23,786 nt of DNA from CAYFKJ01 sp964528595 (GCA_964528595.1 CAZGTM010000057.1:1-23786); one strand, 5' to 3'; counted from the stretch's first letter, positions 1 through 8,247 are shown. Made by a program: numbers and translations. Notes: generated by a model from the sequence alone, not told the origin.

Positions 1-2
1 TG

Positions 3-44
3 GAAGCACCCTACATGAAGTGGGTGTCTGCGTTAACCGGATAG
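3..44 (+). other. Possible 3' end of a convergent gene, plus short dyad at 48-62
   Basis: Reading the plus strand from base 3 gives thirteen sense codons (EAPYMKWVSALTG) before TAG at 42-44, which could be the C-terminus of a gene entering from the left and converging on cckA. This is too short to identify. Between it and the cckA stop lies a perfect inverted repeat at 48-62, CGGTTCC-A-GGAACCG, with no U-tract on either side, so it is not a convincing intrinsic terminator. Apart from these, nothing is supported in bases 1-92. Confidence 0.2.
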
Positions 45-92
45 GCACGGTTCCAGGAACCGACCACTGTTGTCGAAAAAATGGCCGAATCT

Positions 93-2327
93 TCAGGCGT
101 CCATCACCGTCTTTACCTTCACGGCGAGTTCCTTGAGGCTGAAGGGTTTGGGCAGGAAGTCGTAGGGGCGGTTGCCGGCGATGGTGTTGCGGAAGGCGTC
201 CTCGGCGTAGCCTGAGATGTAGATCACCTTTATGTCGGGGGCGCGCTCGACCATCCAGGAGATGAAAGTGGGGCCGTCCATCTGGGGCATCACGACGTCG
301 GTGATGGCGAGGTCGATCTTGCCGTCGAATTCCTCCACCAGTTCCATGGCTTCCTCGGCGCAGTCGGCGGGCAGCACGGTGTAGCCCTTGTTCTCCAGCG
401 CCCGCGCGGCAAACAAACGAACGGGGTCTTCGTCCTCGACCAACAGGATGGTTTCCTTGCCCGTGAGGTCGATGGGCAGCGCCGATGAGGCCTCCTCCTC
501 GGCCGCAATTTCCGCCGCCGCGGCTTCGGCCGAATATTCCGGGAGATAGATGCGGAACACGGCGCCCTCGCCCGGCGTGCTTTCGGCCATCACGAAACCG
601 CCGGTCTGCTTGATGATGCCGTAGACGGTGCTGAGACCCAGGCCGGTGCCGGCGCCCACCTCCTTGGTGGTGAAGAAGGGCTCGAAAATCTTGACCATGT
701 CGTCTGCGGAAATGCCTGTGCCGGTGTCGGCCACCTCGATCATGACGTAATCGCCGGGCGGGATGGTCTCGTGGGCGGTCGGCGTCGGCGTGCTGAAGGC
801 GATATTGCCGGAGCGGATGGTAAGTGCGCCGCCGTCGCGCATGGCGTCGCGGGCGTTGACGGCGAGGTTGATGACGACCTGCTCGAGTTGGCCCTGGTCG
901 ACCCGGATCAGGCCGACGTCACGGCCGTGCACGATATCGAGTTCGATGTTCTCGCCGATCAGGCGGCGTAAGAGGTTCGAAAGCTCGGCCAGCACGTCTG
1001 TGAGGTTCAGCACCTTGGGCTGCAGGGTCTGGCGGCGTGAAAAGGCCAGCAGTTGGCGCACCAGATTGGCCGCCCGGTTGGCGTTTTGCTTGATCTGCAT
1101 GATGTCGGCGAAGGACTGGTCGCCCGGCGAATAGCGCTGCAGCAGGAGATCGCTGTAGCCGATCATGGCGGTCAGCAGGTTGTTGAAATCGTGCGCAATG
1201 CCGCCCGCGAGCTGGCCGACGGCCTGCATCTTCTGGCTCTGCGCCACCTGGGTTTCCAAGCTTTTCAGTTCCGTCGTGTCGACAATGTAGACGATGAGGT
1301 CCGAGGGTGCGTTGCCGCCCTCCCCCGCGCCGCCGCCGGCGCGTCGGGCGTAGAGCTGGACGATGCGTTGTTCCGTCCCGGCCAAGCGTACCTCCAGCGG
1401 CGCGTCGGCGTGGTCGCCTCGGCGTGCAGCTTCGAGCCTGATTTCGACGCTGTTGCGGTCGCCTTCGCTGACCAGTTTGATAAAGTCGGCCGCTGTTTCC
1501 TCGTCCTCCAGACCCGTCATAGCCTGAAACGCGGAGTTCGTTTCAACGGCCACGCCGCTGCGGTCGACCATGACGATACCGACCGGCGCGTAATCGAAAA
1601 AACGCCGGAAGCCCTCTTCCGCCCGCCGCAGCGTTTCCTCCAACTCACGTTCGCCGGCCAGTTCACGCACCGCCAGGCGGACACCGCCGCCTTCGGCATC
1701 CGGCACGTCGCGCCGGCTGAGATGGGCCGGAAAAGCATCGCCGTTGAGGCCGAACAACTCGACGTCGCCGGAGAGTTCGACCGCCCCCTCGGCATAGGGC
1801 TGAGCCATGAAGCTCGCCAGTTTTTGCCGGTTGTCGACGAGTTCCCGCGGATCGCGGCCGAGCCAGTCGGCCAGCACCTGATTGACGAAGACAAACCGCC
1901 CGCTGGGATCGAGTTGCACCAATCCCATCGGACTGCCGTCCACAAAATCGCGGGGTATTGCACCGGGGGAGCCGCCGTCAGCGGTCATTCCGCCCGCGCC
2001 GGGTTCTCGCGTTCCGGCGCCGATCCTCGGCTGTGCCAAACCCTGGTGGCTGGCTGATTGATCGGCGTTGCCCTGTGCTTTGGTGGCCGGATCGATTTCG
2101 CCCCAGAGAAGCACCCCCGCCAGGCTGAGCGCCGCGACCGCCAGGGCCGCCGACAAGGCGCCGCCCCAGGGGCCGATTTCGTTCCACGTCAGGGTGATGG
2201 CAAACAAACCGAAGGCTACGGTGGCTAGCATGCCGGCGACGATGAGCCGCGCTGTCGGTCTTGCCGATGGGGTTTCCCGCTTGTTTCGCTGGGACGGATC
2301 GACGCTCAAGTCCACAGGCACCTCCAC
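93..2327 (-). CDS. cckA: Cell-cycle hybrid histidine kinase CckA
   Basis: Membrane-bound hybrid histidine kinase that, in alphaproteobacteria, drives phosphorelay through ChpT to CtrA and so controls the cell cycle and flagellar class II genes. Visible in 744 residues: two membrane segments (about 27-46 and 54-75), two PAS-like domains (about 126-225 and 235-352), the HisKA H-box with His379 in GGIAHDFNN, HATPase boxes (N-box near 487-496, DTGTGI at 534-539, G-box near 558-565), and a C-terminal receiver with EDED at 631-634, phospho-acceptor Asp677 and Lys727. The YDFLPKPFS ending is characteristic of CckA. The start is uncertain: GTG at 2327 opens the frame, but GTG at 2315 has a GGAGG five bases upstream. 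It lies 18 bp downstream of flhB and is probably the last gene of the flgB-to-cckA run. The kinase identity is secure; CtrA control is inferred from the family. Confidence 0.95.
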   Translation of the reverse strand: MEVPVDLSVDPSQRNKRETPSARPTARLIVAGMLATVAFGLFAITLTWNEIGPWGGALSAALAVAALSLAGVLLWGEIDPATKAQGNADQSASHQGLAQPRIGAGTREPGAGGMTADGGSPGAIPRDFVDGSPMGLVQLDPSGRFVFVNQVLADWLGRDPRELVDNRQKLASFMAQPYAEGAVELSGDVELFGLNGDAFPAHLSRRDVPDAEGGGVRLAVRELAGERELEETLRRAEEGFRRFFDYAPVGIVMVDRSGVAVETNSAFQAMTGLEDEETAADFIKLVSEGDRNSVEIRLEAARRGDHADAPLEVRLAGTEQRIVQLYARRAGGGAGEGGNAPSDLIVYIVDTTELKSLETQVAQSQKMQAVGQLAGGIAHDFNNLLTAMIGYSDLLLQRYSPGDQSFADIMQIKQNANRAANLVRQLLAFSRRQTLQPKVLNLTDVLAELSNLLRRLIGENIELDIVHGRDVGLIRVDQGQLEQVVINLAVNARDAMRDGGALTIRSGNIAFSTPTPTAHETIPPGDYVMIEVADTGTGISADDMVKIFEPFFTTKEVGAGTGLGLSTVYGIIKQTGGFVMAESTPGEGAVFRIYLPEYSAEAAAAEIAAEEEASSALPIDLTGKETILLVEDEDPVRLFAARALENKGYTVLPADCAEEAMELVEEFDGKIDLAITDVVMPQMDGPTFISWMVERAPDIKVIYISGYAEDAFRNTIAGNRPYDFLPKPFSLKELAVKVKTVMDA

Positions 2328-2345
2328 CCGCCGGGCGTCCGCCCT

Positions 2346-3437
2346 TTAGGCCGTCGCCCTCTGCGCCGGGTTGCCCGCATTCTTGAGGCCCATAACGTAG
2401 CCGATGACTTCGGCGACCGCCTGATAGTGTTCGATCGGGATTTCCTGTTCCAGTTCGGCGCTGGCGAAAAGGGCCCGGGCCAGGGGCGGATTTTCGACGA
2501 TCGGCACGTCGTGCTGCTCGGCCAGTTCGCGGATGCGAAGAGCGGTTTCGTCCGCGCCCTTCGCCACCACGATCGGCGCGTCCATTTCATCACCCTCGTA
2601 TTTCATGGCCACGGCAAAGTGTGTCGGGTTGGTGACCACGACCGTGGCTTCCGGCACCGCGGCCATCATGCGTTGACGCTGACGCTCCATGCGGATCTGC
2701 CTAAGCCGCGCCTTGATCTTGGGATCGCCGTCCGAATCCTTGGCCTCGTCCTTGACCTCCTGCTTCGTCATCTTGAGCTTCTTGATATGCTCGTATTTTT
2801 GGTAGAGATAATCGATGAACGCAACGACGGCCATGACCGCGACGACCGCGATGAGCATCGTCACGATATGGTCCTGGATTTGCAGCAACACGCCTTTAAG
2901 GTCGATCGTCATCAGCTGCGGTAAGGTATCCCGGCGCGGCCAGATCAGCGCGCCAGCCACGGCGCCAACAAGGCTCACTTTGATCAGACCTTTAGCGAAC
3001 TCGACAATTTGTTTGAGCGAGAATTTGTTCTTCGCACCTTCTATCGGGCTCAATTTGCCGGGTTTGGGAATCAATTTTTGAGTGGAAAAGACCAACGGAT
3101 GCTGAACAAGGTTGGAGGCAATGGCCGCCGTCAAGAACAGGATCACCGGAACAAGCAAGATCGAGAAAATATCGCTGCCCATGGCGATCATGGTCTGCCA
3201 GAGGTTGGCGGCATCCATGGGAATGTTGTGGGGCTGGGCCAGGAATTTGGTAACGGTCTGCCGCACGCCGGTCATCATGCCGGGGGCAAATATCGCCACC
3301 ACCGCCGTACCTACGGCGATCATGAACCAGCTGGAGACTTCCTGCGACGTGACGACCTGGCCTTTCTTGAGGCTGTCGGCCATCCGTTTTGAGGTGGGGT
3401 CCTCTGTTTTTTGTGACGGATCTTGGTCGTCGGACAT
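2346..3437 (-). CDS. flhB: Flagellar export switch protein FlhB
   Basis: Integral membrane component of the flagellar type III export gate. Its cytoplasmic domain autocleaves and switches substrate specificity from rod/hook to filament proteins. The 363-residue protein has the family's usual length, an N-terminal charged segment (DPSQKTEDPTSKR), four hydrophobic segments (about 37-58, 88-112, 150-167, 188-212), a basic linker, and the autocleavage motif NPTH at 270-273 in VVVTNPTHFAVAM. The ATG at 3437 has GAGG upstream. The stop of fliR is 1 bp away, so the two are almost certainly cotranscribed. All catalytic motif residues are intact, in contrast to the stand-alone homologue at 8377. Identification is secure. 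Confidence 0.97.
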   Translation of the reverse strand: MSDDQDPSQKTEDPTSKRMADSLKKGQVVTSQEVSSWFMIAVGTAVVAIFAPGMMTGVRQTVTKFLAQPHNIPMDAANLWQTMIAMGSDIFSILLVPVILFLTAAIASNLVQHPLVFSTQKLIPKPGKLSPIEGAKNKFSLKQIVEFAKGLIKVSLVGAVAGALIWPRRDTLPQLMTIDLKGVLLQIQDHIVTMLIAVVAVMAVVAFIDYLYQKYEHIKKLKMTKQEVKDEAKDSDGDPKIKARLRQIRMERQRQRMMAAVPEATVVVTNPTHFAVAMKYEGDEMDAPIVVAKGADETALRIRELAEQHDVPIVENPPLARALFASAELEQEIPIEHYQAVAEVIGYVMGLKNAGNPAQRATA

Positions 3438-3438
3438 C

Positions 3439-4203
3439 TTACCTCACGATCAACAGTTCGGTGATGCGTTCCTCATAATAGGTAAGGAACCATAGCATGA
3501 TCGCCGAGATCGTTATCGAAAGCACCAGGAACGAAGCATAGATCTGCAACGGCATAAGCACGAAGAAAAACGGCAGCATGGGCATAAGACGCGCCAGCAA
3601 CCCAACGCCCGTGTACAGCACAATACCATAAACAATGAAGGGCGCCGCCATTTGGACGCCGAGTTTGAACGAATTTGCGATGAGGTTGGAGGCCATTGCC
3701 GCCATATCGCCCGTCAATGGTACGCGTCCCGGAGGAAACAATTCGTACGAGCCGTAAATCGCCCGCAACATCAGAAGATGGAGATCGGTGGCGAATATCA
3801 AAACGATGCCGATCAAGGAAAACAGACTGGCGATCAAGGCGCCCTGAATGCCTTGCGAGGGGTCCATCATCAAAGCGAAGGCGAGACTGGATTGAAAGGC
3901 GATGATCGTCCCCGATACATGCAGTGCGGTAACCGTAAAACGACCGACAGCCCCCAATAGCAGACCGATCACGATTTCCCCAGCGATCAGGAGAAAGAGT
4001 TCCAGCGGGTTTTCCGGCAGAGCGGGTAAAAGATGAACGAGGGCCGGCGCCATCGCCAGGGTAATGCCAAAAGCAATGACCAGCTTAACGTTGGAGGGTA
4101 TGTAGATTTCACCAAATCCCGGGACAATCATGAGGACTGCGCCAAGGCGAACGAATACCAGAAATACCGCAAAAATTTCCGCCGGGAGGATATCGGCCAG
4201 CAT
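3439..4203 (-). CDS. fliR: Flagellar export gate protein FliR
   Basis: Membrane protein of the FliP-FliQ-FliR export gate at the centre of the MS ring. The 254-residue product has about six hydrophobic segments, starting with AEIFAVFLVFVRLGAVLMIV, followed by the family signature around PGFGEIYIPSNVKLVIAFG and the GEIVIGLLLGAVGRF region. Length matches the family (about 250-265). Its start lies 5 bp after the fliQ stop and it ends 1 bp before the flhB start, the common fliQ-fliR-flhB order. The Shine-Dalgarno is poor (TAAG), consistent with translational coupling. Identification is secure. Confidence 0.96.
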   Translation of the reverse strand: MLADILPAEIFAVFLVFVRLGAVLMIVPGFGEIYIPSNVKLVIAFGITLAMAPALVHLLPALPENPLELFLLIAGEIVIGLLLGAVGRFTVTALHVSGTIIAFQSSLAFALMMDPSQGIQGALIASLFSLIGIVLIFATDLHLLMLRAIYGSYELFPPGRVPLTGDMAAMASNLIANSFKLGVQMAAPFIVYGIVLYTGVGLLARLMPMLPFFFVLMPLQIYASFLVLSITISAIMLWFLTYYEERITELLIVR

Positions 4204-4208
4204 CGAAC

Positions 4209-4475
4209 TTAGGAGATATTGCCTATGCGATCGACGATGCGTTCCATCAAGCCCGTCAGGTTCGCACTCATCATGGGCATGAATATCAGAAGCGCGAAAA
4301 AGATCGTAAGAATCTTTGGCACAAAGGTCAGGGTCATTTCCTGAATTTGCGTCAAAGCCTGGAAAATAGCGATGACAAGTCCGATGACCAGACCGGACAA
4401 CATAATGGGACCCGCCACCGCCAACAGCGTGTAGATGGCGTCCGTCGCCACATCCATGACCTCAGCGCCGTTCAT
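4209..4475 (-). CDS. fliQ: Flagellar export gate protein FliQ
   Basis: Small membrane protein of the export gate, present in several copies around FliP/FliR. The 88 residues form the expected two hydrophobic hairpin helices (about 15-40 and 52-75) with the family motif LTQIQEMTLTFVPKI between them. Full family length. ATG at 4475 follows a GGA-containing leader. It sits between fliE (48 bp upstream) and fliR (5 bp downstream) in the same transcription direction. Identification is secure. Confidence 0.96.
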   Translation of the reverse strand: MNGAEVMDVATDAIYTLLAVAGPIMLSGLVIGLVIAIFQALTQIQEMTLTFVPKILTIFFALLIFMPMMSANLTGLMERIVDRIGNIS

Positions 4476-4523
4476 GATCCGGATCCCAAAGTCAGATTGC
4501 TAGTGTTGACTGTCCACAATGCC

Positions 4524-4823
4524 CTAAATCGGCATCTTGATAATGTCTTGGTAGGCGGCAATCACCTTGTCGCGCACCGCCATAACCGTCTCGAGGGTCA
4601 TCTGCGCGCTTGCCACCGCCGTTACGACATCGACGATTTCAGCTTCCTTGGTGACCGATTTGATGCTGAGCGTTTCAGCGCTCTGGCTTTGCTTAAAGGC
4701 CGTTTCAGACGCCTGCTTGACCAATTCAGCGAAGCCCGTACCAGCCGTTTTGGCATTGGTCTTGGCGCCTGCGGCGCCTCCGACGGCGCCGACACCGGGG
4801 ATCATGGCAGTTTTATCAATCAT
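4524..4823 (-). CDS. fliE: Flagellar MS-ring/rod junction protein FliE
   Basis: FliE connects the MS ring and the proximal rod and is an early substrate of the export gate. The 99-residue protein has an Ala/Gly/Thr-rich variable N-terminus (residues 1-30) and the conserved C-terminal helical region ending VRDKVIAAYQDIIKMPI, typical of the family. ATG at 4823 has a strong GGAGG 9 bases upstream. It is flanked by flgC upstream and fliQ downstream, the conserved flgB-flgC-fliE order. Identification is secure. Confidence 0.95.
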   Translation of the reverse strand: MIDKTAMIPGVGAVGGAAGAKTNAKTAGTGFAELVKQASETAFKQSQSAETLSIKSVTKEAEIVDVVTAVASAQMTLETVMAVRDKVIAAYQDIIKMPI

Positions 4824-4865
4824 CGGCTTTTCCTCCCGATTTACGGGTTATCTCGGTTTGTTGCG

Positions 4866-5276
4866 TCAATTGCGCAGTAGGTCGATCGTCCGGGTCAACA
4901 TCTTCTTGGCGGTTTCGACCATATTGAGGTTCGCTTCGTAGGAGCGCTGGGCTTGCCGCATGTCCATCATTTCAACCAGCGAATTCACATTCGGCATTTT
5001 TACGTAGCCGTCTTCATCGGCGGCTGGGTGATTGGGGTCAAGGCGCTTCTTGAACTCGCCTTTTTCTTTGCTGATCTTGGACACCTCAACCAGCCGGACA
5101 TCCAATTCACGATTGAGCCGGTTGCTGAAGGATATGAGCTTGCGCCGGTAGGGTTCTTCACCGGGTTTGTTCGGCAACGATTCGGCATTGGCGATGTTTT
5201 CGGAGATGACCTGCATGCGCTGGCCCTGCGTCTTCATGCCGGCTGCCGATATAAGCATAGACTTCAGAAGTTCCAT
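4866..5276 (-). CDS. flgC: Proximal rod protein FlgC
   Basis: Structural protein of the flagellar proximal rod, exported by the type III apparatus. The 136-residue protein has the N-terminal rod signature (SAAGMKTQGQRMQVISENIANAES) and the C-terminal helix MMDMRQAQRSYEANLNMVETAKKM that packs in the rod. A central segment HPAADEDGYVKMPNVN is the FlgC hallmark. Full family length, ATG start with a GGGA leader. It is 50 bp after flgB and 42 bp before fliE. Identification is secure. Confidence 0.96.
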   Translation of the reverse strand: MELLKSMLISAAGMKTQGQRMQVISENIANAESLPNKPGEEPYRRKLISFSNRLNRELDVRLVEVSKISKEKGEFKKRLDPNHPAADEDGYVKMPNVNSLVEMMDMRQAQRSYEANLNMVETAKKMLTRTIDLLRN

Positions 5277-5326
5277 TGCATTTTTTCCCGGCTATCGCTC
5301 TACCTGGTCCGCCAAAGCGCGGGGCC

Positions 5327-5734
5327 TTACTTGCCCCGGCCCAGAGCAGTGCGCAGCATGCCCATGTGTTTGCGGTATAAATTCGTCATGACATCATAGT
5401 CCATGCGCGTTTCGGTGACTTTCATCAATTGTTCTTCCAGCACGACGGCGTTGCCATCGGGGCTCATTTCATAGGTATTCTTCTGCTTCCGAGTGGTGAA
5501 ATCCGTCGATTGGGAGCCCGGATTTTCGAAGATGTGCTGCGGGCTCGTCACCTTCATCCTCATCTTCGTTGTCCGGCGCAATTCCTCATTGAAGCTAGGC
5601 TCCTCGAGGTCGCTCGGACGAAATCCCGGTGTGTTGGCGTTGGCGATATTGTCGGCCAACACCCTCTGGCGCTGATTCAACCAATGCATCCGCTTGGTGA
5701 TCGCTGCAAAAACCGGGATTTTATTAAGATCCAT
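5327..5734 (-). CDS. flgB: Proximal rod protein FlgB
   Basis: First rod protein of the basal body. The ATG at 5734 is chosen because the conserved N-terminus MDLNKIPVFAAITKRMHWL begins there, giving 135 residues. An in-frame TTG 42 bp further upstream would add fourteen unconserved residues. The rod motif VLADNIANANTPGF and the C-terminal MTNLYRKHMGMLRTALG are present. It begins the minus-strand run flgB-flgC-fliE-fliQ-fliR-flhB-cckA. The 128-bp gap to the universal stress gene may hold its promoter, with a CtrA-like half-site at 5816-5823. Identification is secure. Confidence 0.95.
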   Translation of the reverse strand: MDLNKIPVFAAITKRMHWLNQRQRVLADNIANANTPGFRPSDLEEPSFNEELRRTTKMRMKVTSPQHIFENPGSQSTDFTTRKQKNTYEMSPDGNAVVLEEQLMKVTETRMDYDVMTNLYRKHMGMLRTALGRGK

Positions 5735-5815
5735 GGGCCAAGTTCCGCGTTTTCGTACATTGTCCGCCGCGGCCAAAATAGGGCTTTGCGACGCCTACAT
5801 ACTGACTCCCGCACC

Positions 5816-5823
5816 TTAACAAT
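5816..5823 (+). promoter_or_regulatory. CtrA-like half-site upstream of flgB (weak)
   Basis: TTAACAAT matches 7 of 8 bases of the TTAACCAT half-site recognised by CtrA in Caulobacter. It lies about 80 bp upstream of the flgB ATG, in opposite orientation, a distance similar to that of the better box upstream of fliL. An 8-mer with one mismatch is expected by chance, so this is only a candidate. Confidence 0.25.
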
Positions 5824-5856
5824 CAGTGAATCAATCTCCGAGCGGAAATTTTCGTC

Positions 5857-5876
5857 CCGCGATCAGGTAATCGCGG
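5857..5876 (-). other. Stem-loop at the 3' end of the universal stress gene
   Basis: Perfect 7-bp stem (CCGCGAT / ATCGCGG) with a 6-nt loop spanning the stop codon of the universal stress gene. The downstream strand lacks a clean U-tract (GACGAAAATTTCC), so it may attenuate or protect an mRNA end rather than terminate fully before flgB. Confidence 0.35.
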
Positions 5877-6363
5877 CAATATCGGCCTGTGAAAGGGACC
5901 CCGGAACCACCGTCACAGGTATGCGAAGGACCCCGGAAACCTTGTTGACCAGGGCGCTTACCAGGGGACCGGGTCCGTAGTCCCCGGTCGCCGCCCCCAG
6001 CACCAGATTGCAGATCGACTGGTCCTCATTGATCAGGCTGATCAATTCCTCCTGGATATCGCCTTCGCGAATGTAGATCACGGGCATTGAACCGGTGCGC
6101 TGTTGGACAACCGCCGAGATGGTCTGCAGCAGATCTTCGGCTTCCTCGCGGCGTTCCTCGCGCATTATTTCGCCGACGTTCAACCAGTGCTGAAATTCCG
6201 CCGGTTCGAGCACCACCAACAGCGCCACCCGGCCGCCGGTACGGATCGCGGTGCGGCAGGCGTAAAACAACGCCTGGCTCAGCTCCTCGCTTTCGTCCAC
6301 GACGACGAGGATGATGCGGTCGCTTCCGCCTACCTTCTCAGCACCCTCGTTTTGGTCGCTCAT
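5863..6363 (-). CDS. Universal stress protein (UspA family)
   Basis: Cytoplasmic UspA-fold protein of 166 residues, role unknown. After a 14-residue hydrophilic leader, the beta strand RIILVVVDESEELSQALFYA starts the domain, followed by RVALLVVLEP, MPVIYIREGDIQEEL and the C-terminal NLVLGAATGDYGPGPLVSAL...IPVTVVPG. The last part resembles the nucleotide-binding loop of UspA proteins, but the glycine spacing departs from the usual G-2x-G-9x-G(S/T), so ATP binding is uncertain. ATG at 6363 is preceded by an AAGG; a frame extension to 6417 would overlap the preceding gene and is not favoured. It is the last gene of the tauE-TIGR02186-usp cassette, 4 bp after its neighbour. Confidence 0.85.
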   Translation of the reverse strand: MSDQNEGAEKVGGSDRIILVVVDESEELSQALFYACRTAIRTGGRVALLVVLEPAEFQHWLNVGEIMREERREEAEDLLQTISAVVQQRTGSMPVIYIREGDIQEELISLINEDQSICNLVLGAATGDYGPGPLVSALVNKVSGVLRIPVTVVPGSLSQADIAAIT

Positions 6364-6367
6364 GGAC

Positions 6368-7114
6368 TCACGCCTTTCGGAAAGCGACGCTCGCCAACCA
6401 CCCCGCGCCGATCGCAATTATGATGGAAATTACACCATATGCCGGCGGGTAGCGATGGGCCAAATCGTATATACCCGCTTCCACGCCCGTTTTGCCGACT
6501 TCCAAATGTGTGGTGCCGGTACTGACCACTTCGCCGTCCCTCACCAGGAGAACCCGGACATCAAAACTGCCGACCGGGACGTTGGTGGGAAAATGCAAGC
6601 CGACCCGGAACAGCGAATTGCCGAGAATTTTCACCGGCGTCGCGATATCGCTATAGAGATCGCGGTTTCTCATGTTGCGAATTAGAGCTGCCGTGAATTC
6701 GCCCGAATCGATCCCCTGCGGCGTTTCGCTGGCTAGGGGCAAAATGAGATGCTCCGTGCCGATGCCGTAACTTTCCATCGCCTCGTCCGACAACAATTCT
6801 TCGGGGGGCCGCGTTGCCGCGACCGCATAGAACGACGGAATCCGCTCGAACGTAACTGAATCGCCGTTAATCCATATGCCGGCACGACGCTCCTTGCGAC
6901 GCACCGTTTGGAAAACCCTGGGCCCCCGGACAATGACGATGACGTCGCTCTCTCCCTGTGTCGCGCCGAACAGCAAAATATCCGACCCGGCAAAATTGGC
7001 CGTGATGCCAACCACATGTTCGGACAAATCCGTCACCACGGGAGCCGCCGCGAGGGATGTCATCACGCCAAACTGCAATATTGCGCTGGCGCAAATGGTC
7101 CTGAGGGTCCTCAT
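6368..7114 (-). CDS. TIGR02186 family membrane-anchored protein
   Basis: 248-residue protein resembling the alphaproteobacterial TIGR02186 family, function not established. It has an N-terminal signal-like segment (about 5-24), a soluble periplasmic beta-rich domain opening LSEHVVGITANFAGSDILLFG, a short motif FYAVAATRPPEELL, and one C-terminal membrane helix (about 225-244, YGVISIIIAIGAGWLASVAF). This topology suggests a periplasmic domain anchored next to the permease. Its ATG overlaps the stop of the TauE gene by 4 bp (ATGA), so the two are translationally coupled. Assignment is from recognised sequence features, not a search. Confidence 0.75.
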   Translation of the reverse strand: MRTLRTICASAILQFGVMTSLAAAPVVTDLSEHVVGITANFAGSDILLFGATQGESDVIVIVRGPRVFQTVRRKERRAGIWINGDSVTFERIPSFYAVAATRPPEELLSDEAMESYGIGTEHLILPLASETPQGIDSGEFTAALIRNMRNRDLYSDIATPVKILGNSLFRVGLHFPTNVPVGSFDVRVLLVRDGEVVSTGTTHLEVGKTGVEAGIYDLAHRYPPAYGVISIIIAIGAGWLASVAFRKA

Positions 7115-8028
7115 CCGTGCCCTCCGGAACCGGCCAGGGAAAAGAGATCCGCTGGAGTGGCGACCAGATCGATACCCATTTTCACGCAGACGCCGAGGAC
7201 CATGGCGGCCAGCAGAATTCGCAGATGTTCGCCCCTCAATTTACCCCCGGCGCGGGCGCCCAACTGGGCCCCGATCACCCCGCCAACCAGCAGGATGAGC
7301 GCCAGTACGACGTCAACCGTCTGGTTCATGGTGGCCTGCAGGAAGGTAGCGTTGGCCGTGACGAAGATGATCTGAAACAGCGACGTGCCGACGACAACGG
7401 AGGTCGGCATGCCCAGCAGGTAGATCATTGCCGGCACCATGACGAAGCCGCCCCCGACACCCATGATCGCTGCCAGAATGCCGACGAAGATGCCGATACC
7501 GACAGGCAGGATGCCGCTGATGTAGAGACGCGAGCGGCGAAACCGCATCTTGAAGGGCAGGCCGTGCATCCAGGTGTGCGTGCGCCGCTTCGGCGGCGCC
7601 TGGCGGCGTCGGCGCATCATGGCGCGGCTGCCTTCGATGAACATCAATCCGCCGATGGTGCCGAGAAACAGGACGTAGGAGAGTTTGATGACGAGATCGA
7701 TCTGGCCCATCGTCCGCAGAATGGAAAAGAGCCAAACCCCGAACGATGAACCGATGACGCCGCCGATCAACAGCATCAGACCCATCTTGAAATCGACGTT
7801 GCCGCGCCGCCAGTGCGCCAGGACGCCGGAAACCGACGACGCCACGATCTGGTTGGCTTCCGTCGCCACCGCGACGGTGGGCGGTATGCCGACGAAAATC
7901 AGCAACGGTGTCATGAGAAAACCGCCGCCGACGCCGAACAGTCCGGACAAAAAGCCCACGCCGCCGCCCATGCCCAACAGGACAAATACGTTTATCGAAG
8001 TTTCCGCAATGGGCAGATAGATCTGCAT
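7111..8028 (-). CDS. TauE/SafE family sulfite/organosulfonate permease
   Basis: Inner-membrane permease of the TauE/SafE (DUF81) family, members of which export sulfite or related anions. The 305 residues contain the two family half-repeats: GVGFLSGLFGVGGGFLMTPL near residues 24-43 and GILAAIMGVGGGFVMVPAMI near 180-199, each followed by further hydrophobic helices (about eight in all). The loop between them is strongly basic (MMRRRRQAPPKRR). Substrate cannot be read from the sequence. It is the first gene of a three-gene operon with TIGR02186 and a universal stress gene. The 348-bp upstream region contains several inverted repeats that could be operators. Confidence 0.88.
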   Translation of the reverse strand: MQIYLPIAETSINVFVLLGMGGGVGFLSGLFGVGGGFLMTPLLIFVGIPPTVAVATEANQIVASSVSGVLAHWRRGNVDFKMGLMLLIGGVIGSSFGVWLFSILRTMGQIDLVIKLSYVLFLGTIGGLMFIEGSRAMMRRRRQAPPKRRTHTWMHGLPFKMRFRRSRLYISGILPVGIGIFVGILAAIMGVGGGFVMVPAMIYLLGMPTSVVVGTSLFQIIFVTANATFLQATMNQTVDVVLALILLVGGVIGAQLGARAGGKLRGEHLRILLAAMVLGVCVKMGIDLVATPADLFSLAGSGGHG

Positions 8029-8063
8029 ACCGGATATTCCAACCGCCCCCGGTCTAAAGGGAT

Positions 8064-8079
8064 CAACCGCAAGCGGTTG
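8064..8079. promoter_or_regulatory. Dyad CAACCGC-AA-GCGGTTG
   Basis: Perfect 7-bp arms around a 2-bp centre, about 36 bp upstream of the tauE start. No U-tract follows on either strand, so an operator is more likely than a terminator. The regulator is not known. Confidence 0.45.
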
Positions 8080-8123
8080 TAAAATATAGAAATTTGCGCT
8101 CGTGGGTATTGGGGCGCCATCGA

Positions 8124-8139
8124 TCAGCGGGACCGCTGA
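8124..8139. promoter_or_regulatory. Dyad TCAGCGG-GA-CCGCTGA
   Basis: Perfect 7-bp arms with a 2-bp centre, the same geometry as the dyad at 8064-8079. The two centres are 60 bp apart. Probable protein-binding site by form; no regulator can be named. Confidence 0.4.
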
Positions 8140-8142
8140 CCG

Positions 8143-8171
8143 TGTAATAATGAACTATTCGGATTATTACA
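8143..8171. promoter_or_regulatory. Dyad TGTAATAAT-N11-ATTATTACA
   Basis: Perfect 9-bp AT-rich arms separated by 11 bp, so arm centres are 20 bp apart, about two helical turns. This is a classic spacing for a dimeric regulator. It is about 115 bp upstream of tauE and 206 bp upstream of flhX. Confidence 0.5.
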
Positions 8172-8190
8172 ATCGGCAAATCCCTTTGCT

Positions 8191-8204
8191 TTAGAAAGTT
8201 CTAA
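8191..8204. promoter_or_regulatory. Dyad TTAGAA-AG-TTCTAA
   Basis: Perfect 6-bp arms with a 2-bp centre, starting 20 bp after the AT-rich dyad. Short enough that chance is possible on its own; its interest lies in the clustering. Confidence 0.35.
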
Positions 8205-8247
8205 TGTAACCGGCATGCACGGTAAAGCAAAACCTCGAACCGTCCGC

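Noticed and set aside
1053..2057. Plus-strand open frame (334 codons) opposite cckA
   Set aside because: Shadow of the cckA reading frame; composition and lack of motifs do not support a protein.
8175..8189. Sigma-54-like element GGCAAATCCCTTTGC upstream of flhX
   Set aside because: The spacing between GG and GC is 11 bp instead of the required 10, and the -24 part lacks the usual TGGCAC.
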